The position numbers and the translations under genes are program-made. This document shows positions 42,291-50,837 of a DNA stretch of 64,000 nucleotides, piece by piece. The stretch comes from Microterricola gilva (GTDB lineage Bacteria > Actinomycetota > Actinomycetes > Actinomycetales > Microbacteriaceae), in the NCBI RefSeq assembly GCF_004217495.1, contig NZ_SHLC01000001.1, positions 3,038,001-3,102,000 on the forward strand. Direction: 5' to 3'. The stretch's first letter is position 1. The number at the start of each line of letters is the position of its first letter. The notes under the pieces are model-generated. The model worked only from the letters and a program-made list of their open reading frames with translations. It made no database searches and had not been told where the DNA came from.

Positions 42291-43631
42291 TCAGAACTGT
42301 TCGGCCTCGGTCGATCCGACGAGGGCAAGGGTGGCGCTGTCGGGGTTGAGCGCGGTGGCGATCCGGTCGAAGTAGCCGGTGCCGACTTCCCGCTGGTGGC
42401 GGGTGGCCGTGTAGCCGGAGGTCTCCGAGGCGAACTCGGCCTCCTGCAGTTCGACGTATGCGCTCATGTGCCGGCTGTTGTAGTCCTGGGCGAGCGTGAA
42501 CATCGAGTGGTTGAGCGAGTGGAATCCGGCCAGGGTGATGAACTGGAAGGCGTAGCCGAGCGCCGCCAGATCCCGCTGGAAGGTGGCGATCTGCTCGTCG
42601 TTCAGGTGGCGCTTCCAGTTGAACGACGGCGAGCAGTTGTAGGCGAGGCGCTTGCCCGGGTACTCGGCGTGGATCGCCTCGGCGAAACGGCGTGCGAGCT
42701 CCAGGTCGGGCTCGGCGCTCTCGACCCAGATCAGATCGGCGTACGGCGCGTAGGCGAGGCCGCGGGCGATGACCGGTTCGATGCCGTTCTGCACCGTGTA
42801 GAAGCCCTCGGCTGTGCGTTCCCCGGTGATGAACGGCCGGTCGCGCTCGTCGTGGTCGCTCGTGATGAGGGTGGCCGCGAGCGAGTCGGTGCGGGCGATC
42901 ACGATCGTCGGCACACCGGCGACGTCGGCCGCGAGGCGGGCGGCGTTGAGCGTGCGGATGTGCTGCCCGGTCGGAACGAGCACCTTGCCGCCCATGTGGC
43001 CGCACTTCTTCTCGCTGGCGAGCTGGTCCTCCCAGTGCACACCGGCCGCGCCGGCCTCGATCATCGACGACATCAGCTCGTAGGCGTTCAGCGGCCCGCC
43101 GAAGCCGGCCTCGGCGTCGGCGACGATCGGCGCCATCCAGTCGGTGGCCTCGCCCGCGTCGCTTGAGGCTGTCGACCCCCCGCCCTCCGCGAATTCGATC
43201 TGGCCGGCCCGCAGCAGCGCGTTGTTGATGCGGCGGACGACAGCAGGAACCGAGTTCGCCGGGTACAGCGACTGGTCCGGGTAGGTCTGCCCGCTGAGGT
43301 TGGCGTCGGCCGCAATCTGCCAGCCGGAGAGGTAGATCGCCTGCAGCCCCGCCCGCACCTGCTGCACGGCCTGGTTACCGGTGAGCGCACCGAGCGCGGC
43401 GACCCAGCGGGGGTCCTCCGGCGTGCCGTTGTTCTGCACGAGGTCCCACAGCTTCTCCGCTCCGCGCCTGGCGAGGGTGCGTTCCTCGCGCACCGCGCCG
43501 CGCAGGGCGACCACGTCGGCGGCGGTGTAGTCGCGGCGGATGTCGGTCCAGCGGGCGTCGGCCGCCCACTCGAGCTCCAGCTCCTCCGCGGTCTGGGTCT
43601 GGTCGCCTGCCCGGTTGCTCTGCTGCGTCAT
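42291..43631 (-). CDS. aceA: Isocitrate lyase
   Basis: A 446-residue enzyme splitting isocitrate into succinate and glyoxylate. Start [17 protein letters not shown] is chosen since GGGAGAACACC lies just upstream; a longer open frame has no ribosome site. The catalytic [13 protein letters not shown] loop has Cys210. [17 protein letters not shown] holds the metal-binding Asp, and [18 protein letters not shown] the substrate loop. Divergent from the polyamine-type transporter operon; RamB-like sequences and paired TTCGCAACGAA repeats occupy the gap, as expected for acetate-responsive control. Confidence 0.96.
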   Translation of the reverse strand: MTQQSNRAGDQTQTAEELELEWAADARWTDIRRDYTAADVVALRGAVREERTLARRGAEKLWDLVQNNGTPEDPRWVAALGALTGNQAVQQVRAGLQAIYLSGWQIAADANLSGQTYPDQSLYPANSVPAVVRRINNALLRAGQIEFAEGGGSTASSDAGEATDWMAPIVADAEAGFGGPLNAYELMSSMIEAGAAGVHWEDQLASEKKCGHMGGKVLVPTGQHIRTLNAARLAADVAGVPTIVIARTDSLAATLITSDHDERDRPFITGERTAEGFYTVQNGIEPVIARGLAYAPYADLIWVESAEPDLELARRFAEAIHAEYPGKRLAYNCSPSFNWKRHLNDEQIATFQRDLAALGYAFQFITLAGFHSLNHSMFTLAQDYNSRHMSAYVELQEAEFASETSGYTATRHQREVGTGYFDRIATALNPDSATLALVGSTEAEQF

Positions 43632-43748
43632 GGTGTTCTCCCTCGAACTGCTGATTCGGTCGCCGTGTGTTGTTCGGCATCCGTTGTGGCCTGAACCCAC
43701 TCTGCGGCCGCGGCATCGGGTACGGGCCACGGTCCAGGGGGTGAAGTT

Positions 43749-43845
43749 TCGGCAAAGTTCTGCGCGGCGGAACTCCGCCGCTTTCGACGGCCGAACATCA
43801 CGATTTCGACGGTCTTCGCAACGAAATGGCCTCTTCGCAACGAAA
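43749..43845. promoter_or_regulatory. Candidate RamB-like site and repeated operators upstream of aceA
   Basis: TCGGCAAAGTTCT at 43749-43761, read on the other strand AGAACTTTGCCGA, matches 11 of 13 positions of the Corynebacterium RamB motif as I recall it (A[A/G]AACTTTGCAAA). Further on, TCTTCGCAACGAAA occurs twice (43813-43826 and 43832-43845); each holds an inverted repeat TTCG-CAA-CGAA. TTTCGACGG also repeats at 43782 and 43804. Function is inferred from position between aceA and the divergent ABC operon. Confidence 0.5.
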
Positions 43846-43910
43846 AACATTGTGCAAAAGGGTTTTCAAGGATTGAATGACCCACAACGTTTGCAGCTAT
43901 GGAGGTGCCG

Positions 43911-45170
43911 GTGACCGTTCTCGACCAATCCGATTCGAGTGCCCAGCGAGATCGCGAGCGCACGGGGACGATCGAGCTTCAGGGCATCAGCAAGTTCTAC
44001 GGCGACGCCCCGGCGGTGAACGATCTCAGCCTCGACATCGCGGCCGGCGAGTTCATCTCCCTGCTCGGCCCGTCCGGCTGCGGCAAGACGACGACGCTGC
44101 GCATGATCGCCGGCTTCGAACACCCGGATGCCGGCGACATCCGCATCTCGGGTCAGAGCGTGCTCGGCCAGCCGCCGTACCGCCGCAACGTCAACACGGT
44201 GTTCCAGGCCTACGCGCTGTTCCCACACATGAGCATCGCCGAGAACGTGGCATACGGCCTGCAGCAGAAGCGCACGCCCAAGGCCGAGATCCGCGAGCGC
44301 GTCGCCGAGGCGCTCGAGATGGTGCAGATGCGCCGTTTCGCCGACCGCAAGCCGACGCAACTCTCTGGCGGCCAGCAGCAGCGCATCGCGCTGGCGCGGG
44401 CCCTCGTCAACCGGCCGGCCGTGCTCCTGCTCGACGAGCCTCTCGGCGCACTCGACCGGCAGTTGCGTGAGGAGATGCAGCTTGAGCTCAAGCTGCTCCA
44501 GTCCCGGCTCGGCATCACCTTCGTGTTCGTCACCCACGACCAGGGCGAGGCCCTGTCGATGAGCGACCGGATCGCGATCATGCGCGACGGCCACATCGAG
44601 CAGCTCGCCGACGCCGACACCATCTACGGCGCACCGGCCACCGCCTATGTGGCCGGCTTCGTCGGCCAACAGAACTTCATCGGCGGCACGGTCGCGGGCA
44701 CCGCCCCGGATGCCGCGACGCTGCAGAGCTCATACGGGCTGTTGCGGGCGGCGAGCACGGCAAGCGGCAGCGCCCGGCTCCGGGTCGGCGATGCGGCCCA
44801 GGCCGCCGTGCGCCCCGAGTTCGTGCAGATCGCCGCCCGCTCCGCCGCCGAGCCGAGCGACGGCGGCGTCAATCGGGTGGCCGGCAGCCTCATCGGGGTC
44901 TCACACCTGGGCGAGACGATGCAGTACCTCGTCCAGCTCGACGGCGGCGAACAGAGCATGCTCGTGCGCCGGCCGACCCCTGAGGCACCCCGGCTCGCGA
45001 TCGGCGACGCCGTCTGGTGCTCGTGGACGCCGGAGTCCGTCATCCTCTTCCCCGCCGCCGAGGAGCTCCCCGTCGCGGCCCACGTCGAGCCGCCCACCGT
45101 CAACACCGTCGCCGCCGCACACCCGGCGTCGGAATCCGAACCCTCCGCACCCACAGCCAATCGGGAGTAA
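43911..45170 (+). CDS. Polyamine-type ABC importer ATPase (PotA-like)
   Basis: A 419-residue ATPase. GTG 43911 is preferred because GGAGG at 43901-43905 is ideally spaced; an ATG 12 bp earlier overlaps that ribosome site. Walker A LLGPSGCGKTTT, signature LSGGQQQR, Walker B VLLLDEPLGALD and FVFVTHDQGEALSMSDR with the switch His are intact. The C-terminal TOBE-type domain carries ACAVRPE-like sequence (AAVRPEFVQIAA). First gene of a potABCD-like operon (order ATPase, binding protein, two permeases). Longer than E. coli PotA because of an extra Pro/Ala tail of about 40 residues. Confidence 0.9.
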   Translation: MTVLDQSDSSAQRDRERTGTIELQGISKFYGDAPAVNDLSLDIAAGEFISLLGPSGCGKTTTLRMIAGFEHPDAGDIRISGQSVLGQPPYRRNVNTVFQAYALFPHMSIAENVAYGLQQKRTPKAEIRERVAEALEMVQMRRFADRKPTQLSGGQQQRIALARALVNRPAVLLLDEPLGALDRQLREEMQLELKLLQSRLGITFVFVTHDQGEALSMSDRIAIMRDGHIEQLADADTIYGAPATAYVAGFVGQQNFIGGTVAGTAPDAATLQSSYGLLRAASTASGSARLRVGDAAQAAVRPEFVQIAARSAAEPSDGGVNRVAGSLIGVSHLGETMQYLVQLDGGEQSMLVRRPTPEAPRLAIGDAVWCSWTPESVILFPAAEELPVAAHVEPPTVNTVAAAHPASESEPSAPTANRE

Positions 45171-45172
45171 TC

Positions 45173-46360
45173 ATGAGCGCCGAACGATCCCCCCTGCGAA
45201 TTCTGGCCAGCACGTCGGCCGCGCCGATCATCGCCAAGGAGCTCAGCCGACGACGCTTTCTGAGCTTCGCCGCCGCGGCCGGTGGAACCATCTTCCTGGC
45301 CGCGTGCAGCAGCCCGAGCGGCAACGCCGGCTCCAGCCCGCAGGCCTCTGGCGGGCCGTTGGAGGACAAGCTCTCCATCTACACCTGGGGAGACTACGAC
45401 GCCCCGTCCGTGCTCGAGGACTTCACCGCGACCCTCGGCCCGGCAGTCACGCTGGACTCCTTCGCCTCCAACGAGGAGATGATCTCCAAGCTCGTCGCGG
45501 CCAAGGGCACCAGCGGCTACGACATCATCGTGCCGACCGGTCCGTTCATCCCACAGATGGTCGAGAACGGCCTGCTCACCAAGCTCAACCGCGAGCTGAT
45601 CCCGAACATCAGCTACATGGACCCGGCCTTCCTCGGACAGAACTGGGATCCGGAGAACGAGTACACCATCTGCAAGGCATGGGGCACGACGGGCTTCGTC
45701 TACGACAAGACCGTCATCACGCGCGAGCTCACCACCTGGGACGACTTCATTGACGCCGCCCAGAACGAGGCCAGCGGCAAGACCTCGCTGCTCGACGACC
45801 CGGCGCCGATGGCAGGCATCTACTTCTGGTCCAACGGAATCGACTGGATGACGACCGACCCGGCCGAGCTGGACGCCTGCGAGGAATTCATGGTCAACGA
45901 GATGGCTCCGCACGTGACGGCGTTCGACTCCTACCCGGGCGGTGCCGCGATCCCGCAGGCGACGCACGCGCTCATGCAGGTGTGGAACGGCGACGCCCGG
46001 ATCGGCATCCAGGAGAGCCCGGAGCCTGAGCGCTGGCAGTGGGTGCTCGGCGCCCCCGACACCGAGCTGTGGATGGACAACTGGGCGATTGCCGCTGGGG
46101 CACCGCACCCGGAGGCCGCGCACGCCTTCATCAACTTCGTACTCACCCCGGAGAACTCACTCGCCGAGCTCGACTACATCGGCTACCACACCGGCGCCCT
46201 CGACATCCAGCCGGATGCGGAGGCGGCCGGCATCGAGATGCTCGACCTGGTCTTCTTCACGCCGGAGCAGATCGCCACGATGCACACCGGTGAGGTCACC
46301 TCGGCTCAGCAGCGCATCGTCGACATCTGGAACAACACCAAGGCCGCTGCGGGCGCTTGA
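45173..46360 (+). CDS. Polyamine-type solute-binding lipoprotein (PotD-like)
   Basis: A 395-residue exported binding protein. SRRRFLSF at residues 25-32 is a twin-arginine-type motif and the following hydrophobic run ends in lipobox LAAC (Cys45), so it is probably Tat-exported and lipidated. LSIYTWGDYDAPSVLEDF and GYDIIVPTGPFI are hallmarks of the PotD/PotF family; KAWGTTGFVYDKTVI and MDNWAIAAGAPHPEAAHAFINF follow. Family members bind putrescine, spermidine or related amines; exact ligand unknown. It starts 2 bp after the ATPase stop. Confidence 0.92.
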   Translation: MSAERSPLRILASTSAAPIIAKELSRRRFLSFAAAAGGTIFLAACSSPSGNAGSSPQASGGPLEDKLSIYTWGDYDAPSVLEDFTATLGPAVTLDSFASNEEMISKLVAAKGTSGYDIIVPTGPFIPQMVENGLLTKLNRELIPNISYMDPAFLGQNWDPENEYTICKAWGTTGFVYDKTVITRELTTWDDFIDAAQNEASGKTSLLDDPAPMAGIYFWSNGIDWMTTDPAELDACEEFMVNEMAPHVTAFDSYPGGAAIPQATHALMQVWNGDARIGIQESPEPERWQWVLGAPDTELWMDNWAIAAGAPHPEAAHAFINFVLTPENSLAELDYIGYHTGALDIQPDAEAAGIEMLDLVFFTPEQIATMHTGEVTSAQQRIVDIWNNTKAAAGA

Positions 46361-47277
46361 TGGCAGACACCTCCGCTCCGCGTCGCCTGCCGGCGCCCCT
46401 CCTGGCGTTCCCAGCCTGGGCCTGGCTGTTGTTCTTCTTCGTCGCGCCCGTCGGCATGGTGCTCTGGTTCAGCTTCGGCTACAAACCAGGCATCTTCGGC
46501 ACGCACGCCAATGACACGCTCTCCTTCGATCGTTACATCGAGGCGCTCTCCCCCACCTTCTTCGCCACATTCGCGAACACCCTCTGGGTCAGCCTCGCCG
46601 GCACGGCGCTGTGCCTCGTCATCGGTGCTCCTGTGGCCTATTGGATGGCGGTGAAGGCGCCGATGAACCGGCGTGGGCTGCTGCTCGCACTCGTGATGGT
46701 GCCGTTCTGGACCAACTTCCTCGTGCGCACGATCGGCTGGCAGGTGATCCTCGCCCCCGAGGGTTGGCTGTCGACACTGCTGCAGGCGGTCGGGCTGCAG
46801 GAGGGCCCCCTCGAGATCCTCTACACCCGCACCGCGGTGCTCATCGGCGTCGTCTACAACTACCTGCCGCTGATGATCCTGCCGCTGTTCGTCGCCTTCG
46901 ACCGGGTGGGCGGGCCGCTGCGGGAGGCCAGCAAGGACCTCGGCGCCGACCGCATCCGCACCTTCTTCCGGGTCACCGTTCCGCTGGCGCAGCCCGGCAT
47001 CGTCGCCGGCGTGCTGCTCGTCTTCATCCCGCTGATGGGCGACTACATCACCGCAACCGTGCTCGGCGGCGCCAAGGGCAACATGGTCGGCCAGCTCGTG
47101 GCCAGCCAGTTCCAGACGGCACAGAACTGGGCGCTCGGCTCGGCGATGGCCGTGCTGCTCATCCTGGTGATCGCGTTGACCGTGGCCGCCGGGGCCCTGT
47201 TGCTCTGGCTGCTGACGTGGCCGTCCCGTTCGAGCCGCCGCCTCGTGTTGGGCCCGGAGTCTGGAGCAACGTCATGA
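46360..47277 (+). CDS. Polyamine-type ABC permease (PotB-like)
   Basis: A 305-residue six-helix permease. ATG 46360 overlaps the preceding stop by one base (TGATG). ALVMVPFWTNFLVRTIGWQ is characteristic of PotB proteins, and the ATPase-docking loop reads LREASKDLGADRIRTFFRV. MGDYITATVLGG is another family motif. Works with the PotC-like partner whose start overlaps this stop. Confidence 0.92.
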   Translation: MADTSAPRRLPAPLLAFPAWAWLLFFFVAPVGMVLWFSFGYKPGIFGTHANDTLSFDRYIEALSPTFFATFANTLWVSLAGTALCLVIGAPVAYWMAVKAPMNRRGLLLALVMVPFWTNFLVRTIGWQVILAPEGWLSTLLQAVGLQEGPLEILYTRTAVLIGVVYNYLPLMILPLFVAFDRVGGPLREASKDLGADRIRTFFRVTVPLAQPGIVAGVLLVFIPLMGDYITATVLGGAKGNMVGQLVASQFQTAQNWALGSAMAVLLILVIALTVAAGALLLWLLTWPSRSSRRLVLGPESGATS

Positions 47278-48182
47278 CCGAGCTGCACGCCACCCGGGCC
47301 GTCGCCGTCGCCTCCGGCACCAAGCCGCCCCGCAAACACCGCACCCGCCGCTCGGCCACCGATGTCGGCCTGATGGTGTGGAGCGTGCTCGTCTTCCTGT
47401 TCCTGTTCGCCCCGATCATCGTGATCATCGCCTACTCCTTCAACGTCGGCCGCCTCCTCGTCTCCTGGGACCACTTCGGATTCGACTCCTTCGCGGCGAT
47501 CGTCACGAAGTCGGCGATTCGGGATGCCGTCTGGCTCTCGATCCGCACCGGCGTGATCGCGGCCATCTTCGCCACCGCGCTCGGCACCCTCGCCGGAATC
47601 GCGATGGCACGCCGACCGGGCAAGTGGGTGTTCTGGTTCATCGGGCTGCTGCTGCTCGTCTCCGTCACACCCGAGATCGTCGACGCCGTGGCCCTGCTGC
47701 CGTGGCTCGTTTTCCTCGGCCAGGACCTCGGCATGAGCGTCTTCAGCGACGGTGTCGTGCGCCTCGTCATCGGCCACTCGCTCTTCGCGACGGCGATCGT
47801 GGCATACATCGTGCGGGCGAGGCTCGTTGGCCTCGATGCGCAGTTGGAGGAGGCATCAGCCGACCTCTACGCGCCGCCGCTGCGCACCTTCTGGCGGGTC
47901 ACGCTGCCGCTCGCCCTGCCTGCCGTGCTCGCCGGCGGCCTGCTCTCGTTCACGCTCAGCCTCGACAATACGATCGTCGCGGCCTTCGTGCAGGTCTCCG
48001 GCACCACGCCGTGGCCGGTCTACGTGTTGAGCGCGCTGCGCAGCGGGCTGAGGCCGGAGATCGCCGCCGTGTCGACGATCATGCTGCTGCTCACTCTCTT
48101 CGCCCTCGCGATGGTCGCGGTCGTGCTGCGCCGGGCGGGTGACTCCGCCACGCAGATCGCCCGCACCATGGCCGGAAGCTAG
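47274..48182 (+). CDS. Polyamine-type ABC permease (PotC-like)
   Basis: A 302-residue permease joined to the previous gene by ATGA. A basic cytoplasmic N-terminus (KPPRKHRTRRSATD) precedes six helices. APIIVIIAYSFNVGRL is the PotC start signature, LEEASADLYAPPLRTFWRVTLP the docking loop, and LSFTLSLDNTIVAAFVQVSG the conserved end region (PotC has SLDDFVI at this point; here SLDNTIV). Together with the other three subunits it imports an amine-type substrate. Confidence 0.92.
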   Translation: MTELHATRAVAVASGTKPPRKHRTRRSATDVGLMVWSVLVFLFLFAPIIVIIAYSFNVGRLLVSWDHFGFDSFAAIVTKSAIRDAVWLSIRTGVIAAIFATALGTLAGIAMARRPGKWVFWFIGLLLLVSVTPEIVDAVALLPWLVFLGQDLGMSVFSDGVVRLVIGHSLFATAIVAYIVRARLVGLDAQLEEASADLYAPPLRTFWRVTLPLALPAVLAGGLLSFTLSLDNTIVAAFVQVSGTTPWPVYVLSALRSGLRPEIAAVSTIMLLLTLFALAMVAVVLRRAGDSATQIARTMAGS

Positions 48183-48213
48183 GCACCATGGCAACAAACC
48201 AGTAGGAGGCATC

Positions 48214-49860
48214 ATGCCGTACGCCGATCTCGTCTTCTCCGGCGGAAGTGTGTTCACCGCCGACACCGTGCGCTCCACGGCGAGCGCCGTCGCCGTGAAA
48301 GACGGCCGCATTGTCGCCGTCGGCCGGGACGACGTGCGCGAGCTGACGGGGCCGCACACCGAGGTGGTGAATCTGGCCGGGCGACTGCTCGTGCCCGGAT
48401 TCCAGGACGCCCACGTGCACCCGGTGTGGGGCGGACTCGACCTGCTGCGCTGCAACCTCGCCGAGGTCGCCAGCCGCACCGAGTACCGCACGCTGATCGC
48501 CGAACACATGCAGGCGAACCCGGATGCTGAGTGGTTGCTCGGTGGCGGCTGGAGCATGTCGGTGTTCCCAGGCGGCACCCCGCTGGCATCCGATCTCGAC
48601 GACATCGTCGCCGACCGCCCCGCCTTCCTCACCAACCGCGACGGGCACGGCGCCTGGGTCAACTCCCGCGCGCTTGAGCTGGCCGGCATCGACAAGCACA
48701 CGCCGGATCCGGCCGACGGCCGCATCGAGCGGCTCGCCGACGGCACGCCGAGCGGCACCCTGCACGAGGGAGCGATGACGCTGGTGAATCGGCTGCTGCC
48801 GCCCGTCGGCGAGGCCGGCATGCGCGAGGCGCTGCTCACCGGGCAGAGGTACCTGCACGCCAACGGCATCACCGCCTGGCAGGATGCCATCGTCGGCAGC
48901 TACGGCGACGCCGACGACCCTGCGCCCGCCTACCTCGCCGCCGCGCACTCCGGTGAGCTGACCGCCCGAGTGATCGGGGCCCTGTGGTGGGATCGCAGTC
49001 GCGGGCTCGAGCAGATCGATGAGCTCGTCGCCAAGCGTGCTGCCGCACACTTCGGGCGCTTCGCCGCCACCAGCGTCAAGGTGATGCAGGACGGCGTCGC
49101 CGAGAACTTCACCGCCTCGATGCTGGAGCCATACGGCGACGGTCACGGCCACCCGAGCGACAACTCGGGCATCAGCTTCGTGCCGCCGGAGATCCTGAAC
49201 GAGGCTGTGCCGCTGCTGGACGAGCTCGGCTTCCAGCTGCATTTCCACGCCATCGGCGACCGGGCGGTGCGGGAGTGCCTCGACGCCGTCTCCGAGGCCA
49301 TTGCCCGCAATGGCCAGAGCGACAACCGGCACCACATCGCGCACCTCCAGGTGGTGCACCCCGACGACATCCCGCGGTTCCGGGCGCTCGGCGTCGCCGC
49401 GAACATGCAGGCGCTCTGGGCGACCCTCGAACCGCAGATGGTCGAGCTCACGCTGCCGTTCCTCGGCCCGGTCCGCTCGGCCTGGCAGTACCCATTCGGT
49501 GACCTGCTGCGCTCCGGTGCGGTGCTCGCGGCGGGAAGCGACTGGTCGGTGTCGACGCCCAACCCGCTCGCCGCCATCCACACGGCGGTGAACCGGCACG
49601 CGGCCCCCGGCTACGAGGAGGGTGACTACGAGGCCTTCCTGCCGGAGCAGACCATCGACCTGGGGAGTGCGCTCACCGCGTACACGGCAGGCTCGGCCTG
49701 GGTGAACCACCTCGAGAAGGAGACGGGCACGATCGAGGTCGGCAAGTTCGCGGACCTCACCGTGCTCTCCCGCGACCCGTTCGCCGGCCCGCGGGAGGAG
49801 ATCGGCCTCGCCACGGTCGAGCAGACCTTCGTGGAGGGCGAGCGCGTCTTCCACCACTAG
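48214..49860 (+). CDS. YtcJ-like amidohydrolase (amidohydrolase family 3)
   Basis: A 548-residue metal-dependent hydrolase with AGGAGG exactly 4 bases upstream of its ATG. VPGFQDAHVHPVW gives the HxH metal ligands, QLHFHAIGDRAVRECLDA and RHHIAHLQVVHPDDI give further His ligands, and LAAGSDWSVSTPNPLAAI the catalytic Asp. GVAENFTASMLEPYGDG is typical of the YtcJ group. Last gene of the amine-import operon, so it may hydrolyse the imported compound or an acylated amine (inference). Its stop shares CTAG with the convergent GH16-like gene. Confidence 0.9.
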   Translation: MPYADLVFSGGSVFTADTVRSTASAVAVKDGRIVAVGRDDVRELTGPHTEVVNLAGRLLVPGFQDAHVHPVWGGLDLLRCNLAEVASRTEYRTLIAEHMQANPDAEWLLGGGWSMSVFPGGTPLASDLDDIVADRPAFLTNRDGHGAWVNSRALELAGIDKHTPDPADGRIERLADGTPSGTLHEGAMTLVNRLLPPVGEAGMREALLTGQRYLHANGITAWQDAIVGSYGDADDPAPAYLAAAHSGELTARVIGALWWDRSRGLEQIDELVAKRAAAHFGRFAATSVKVMQDGVAENFTASMLEPYGDGHGHPSDNSGISFVPPEILNEAVPLLDELGFQLHFHAIGDRAVRECLDAVSEAIARNGQSDNRHHIAHLQVVHPDDIPRFRALGVAANMQALWATLEPQMVELTLPFLGPVRSAWQYPFGDLLRSGAVLAAGSDWSVSTPNPLAAIHTAVNRHAAPGYEEGDYEAFLPEQTIDLGSALTAYTAGSAWVNHLEKETGTIEVGKFADLTVLSRDPFAGPREEIGLATVEQTFVEGERVFHH

Positions 49861-50675
49861 CTCCTCGGCGCGTAGCCGCGCACCCAGTCGACCTGGAACT
49901 CCTTCGGGTAGTGACCGGCGCCAGCGGCATCCCCAGCGGGCGGGACGTGGAAGATGTCGAGCATGAGCTGCATCGGGTAACCAGGCGATTGCGTCGTCTC
50001 GCGCACGAGCGCGTCGTCGATGTAGAAGCGCACGCCCCGCGGCGACCACTCGGCCGAGTACACGTGGACGTCCGTCGCGTCGCCGGCCATCGTCACCTTC
50101 TCGAAGTCGTCGACGATCGCGGGGTCATTGAACGGGTGCACGCCCATGCCCACGAGCGCGCCCTGGGGATGAACCTCGCTGCCGAAGATCTCCATCACAC
50201 AGATCTCGGCGGACTGCTCCGGCGCCGACTCGACGCCGATCAACCACAACGCCACCATGCTGTGCGGGTCGGAGCTTGCCCGCGCCCGCAGCTCGATGAG
50301 GCCGTAGCGCGGCGTGTAGAGCAGCTCGTCCTCCTGCGCCTCCCGCACGAGCAGGTCACCCCGGAACGGGTGTTGCCCGCTGCCGCTGCCGACCGGGCCG
50401 GAGCGCACACCCGTCTGCAGATTCGAGACGCGCACTGTGCCGTCGTACTCGGGCGACCACGGCGGCTGGTCTGCGTCGATGCGGAGCGTCAGCAGCCCGT
50501 CCGCGATCGAGTAGCGCGCCCTGCTCGCCTCGCGGCCGCTCCACTGCGGCAGGTAGTGCGGAAGCCACTGCGTGGTGTCGAGCCCGCCAGGGCCGTCGCC
50601 CGTCCCGGCGAAATCGGAGTCGAACTCCAGGACGTAGCCGCGACGGTCCAGCATCTCGATCTGGCGCCCAGCCAT
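49857..50675 (-). CDS. GH16-like concanavalin-type glycoside hydrolase with altered catalytic motif
   Basis: A 272-residue protein. The start at MAGRQIEMLDRRG is chosen for GGAG five bases upstream. LTLRIDADQPPWSP, YGLIELRARASSDPHSMVALWLIG and EWSPRGVRFYIDDALVRETTQ fit the GH16/laminarinase jelly roll. The catalytic segment reads EICVMEIFG: Glu157 and Glu162 match the nucleophile and acid/base of ExDxxE, but the middle Asp is Cys159. No signal peptide is visible, which is unusual for GH16. Possibly active with shifted pH, or a binding protein. Divergent from ramB with about 160 bp between. Confidence 0.78.
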   Translation of the reverse strand: MAGRQIEMLDRRGYVLEFDSDFAGTGDGPGGLDTTQWLPHYLPQWSGREASRARYSIADGLLTLRIDADQPPWSPEYDGTVRVSNLQTGVRSGPVGSGSGQHPFRGDLLVREAQEDELLYTPRYGLIELRARASSDPHSMVALWLIGVESAPEQSAEICVMEIFGSEVHPQGALVGMGVHPFNDPAIVDDFEKVTMAGDATDVHVYSAEWSPRGVRFYIDDALVRETTQSPGYPMQLMLDIFHVPPAGDAAGAGHYPKEFQVDWVRGYAPRS

Positions 50676-50776
50676 GTGCACTCCGTTCCCGGCCGCCATG
50701 AGCGGCGACGGCATCAGTGTCGCAGATGGCACAGACGAGCCGCACGAACGCGCCCGCTGCAGCGCGCACCGTCCGT

Positions 50777-50804
50777 AAACAGAAGAAACTCGTTCTTTCT
50801 GTTT
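50777..50804. promoter_or_regulatory. Inverted repeat upstream of ramB
   Basis: AAACAGAA at 50777-50784 pairs perfectly with TTCTGTTT at 50797-50804 across 12 bases, 34 bp before the ramB start. It may be an autoregulatory operator or a site for the divergent GH16-like gene. TTTGCGGG follows it. Function is inferred from position and symmetry. Confidence 0.5.
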
Positions 50805-50837
50805 GCGGGCACGCGTGCCGCGTGGCAACATCGGTGC

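Noticed and set aside
48091-50049. Long minus-strand open frame opposite the amidohydrolase gene
   Set aside because: Antisense shadow of a gene with complete catalytic motifs; His/Arg/Val-rich nonsense content.
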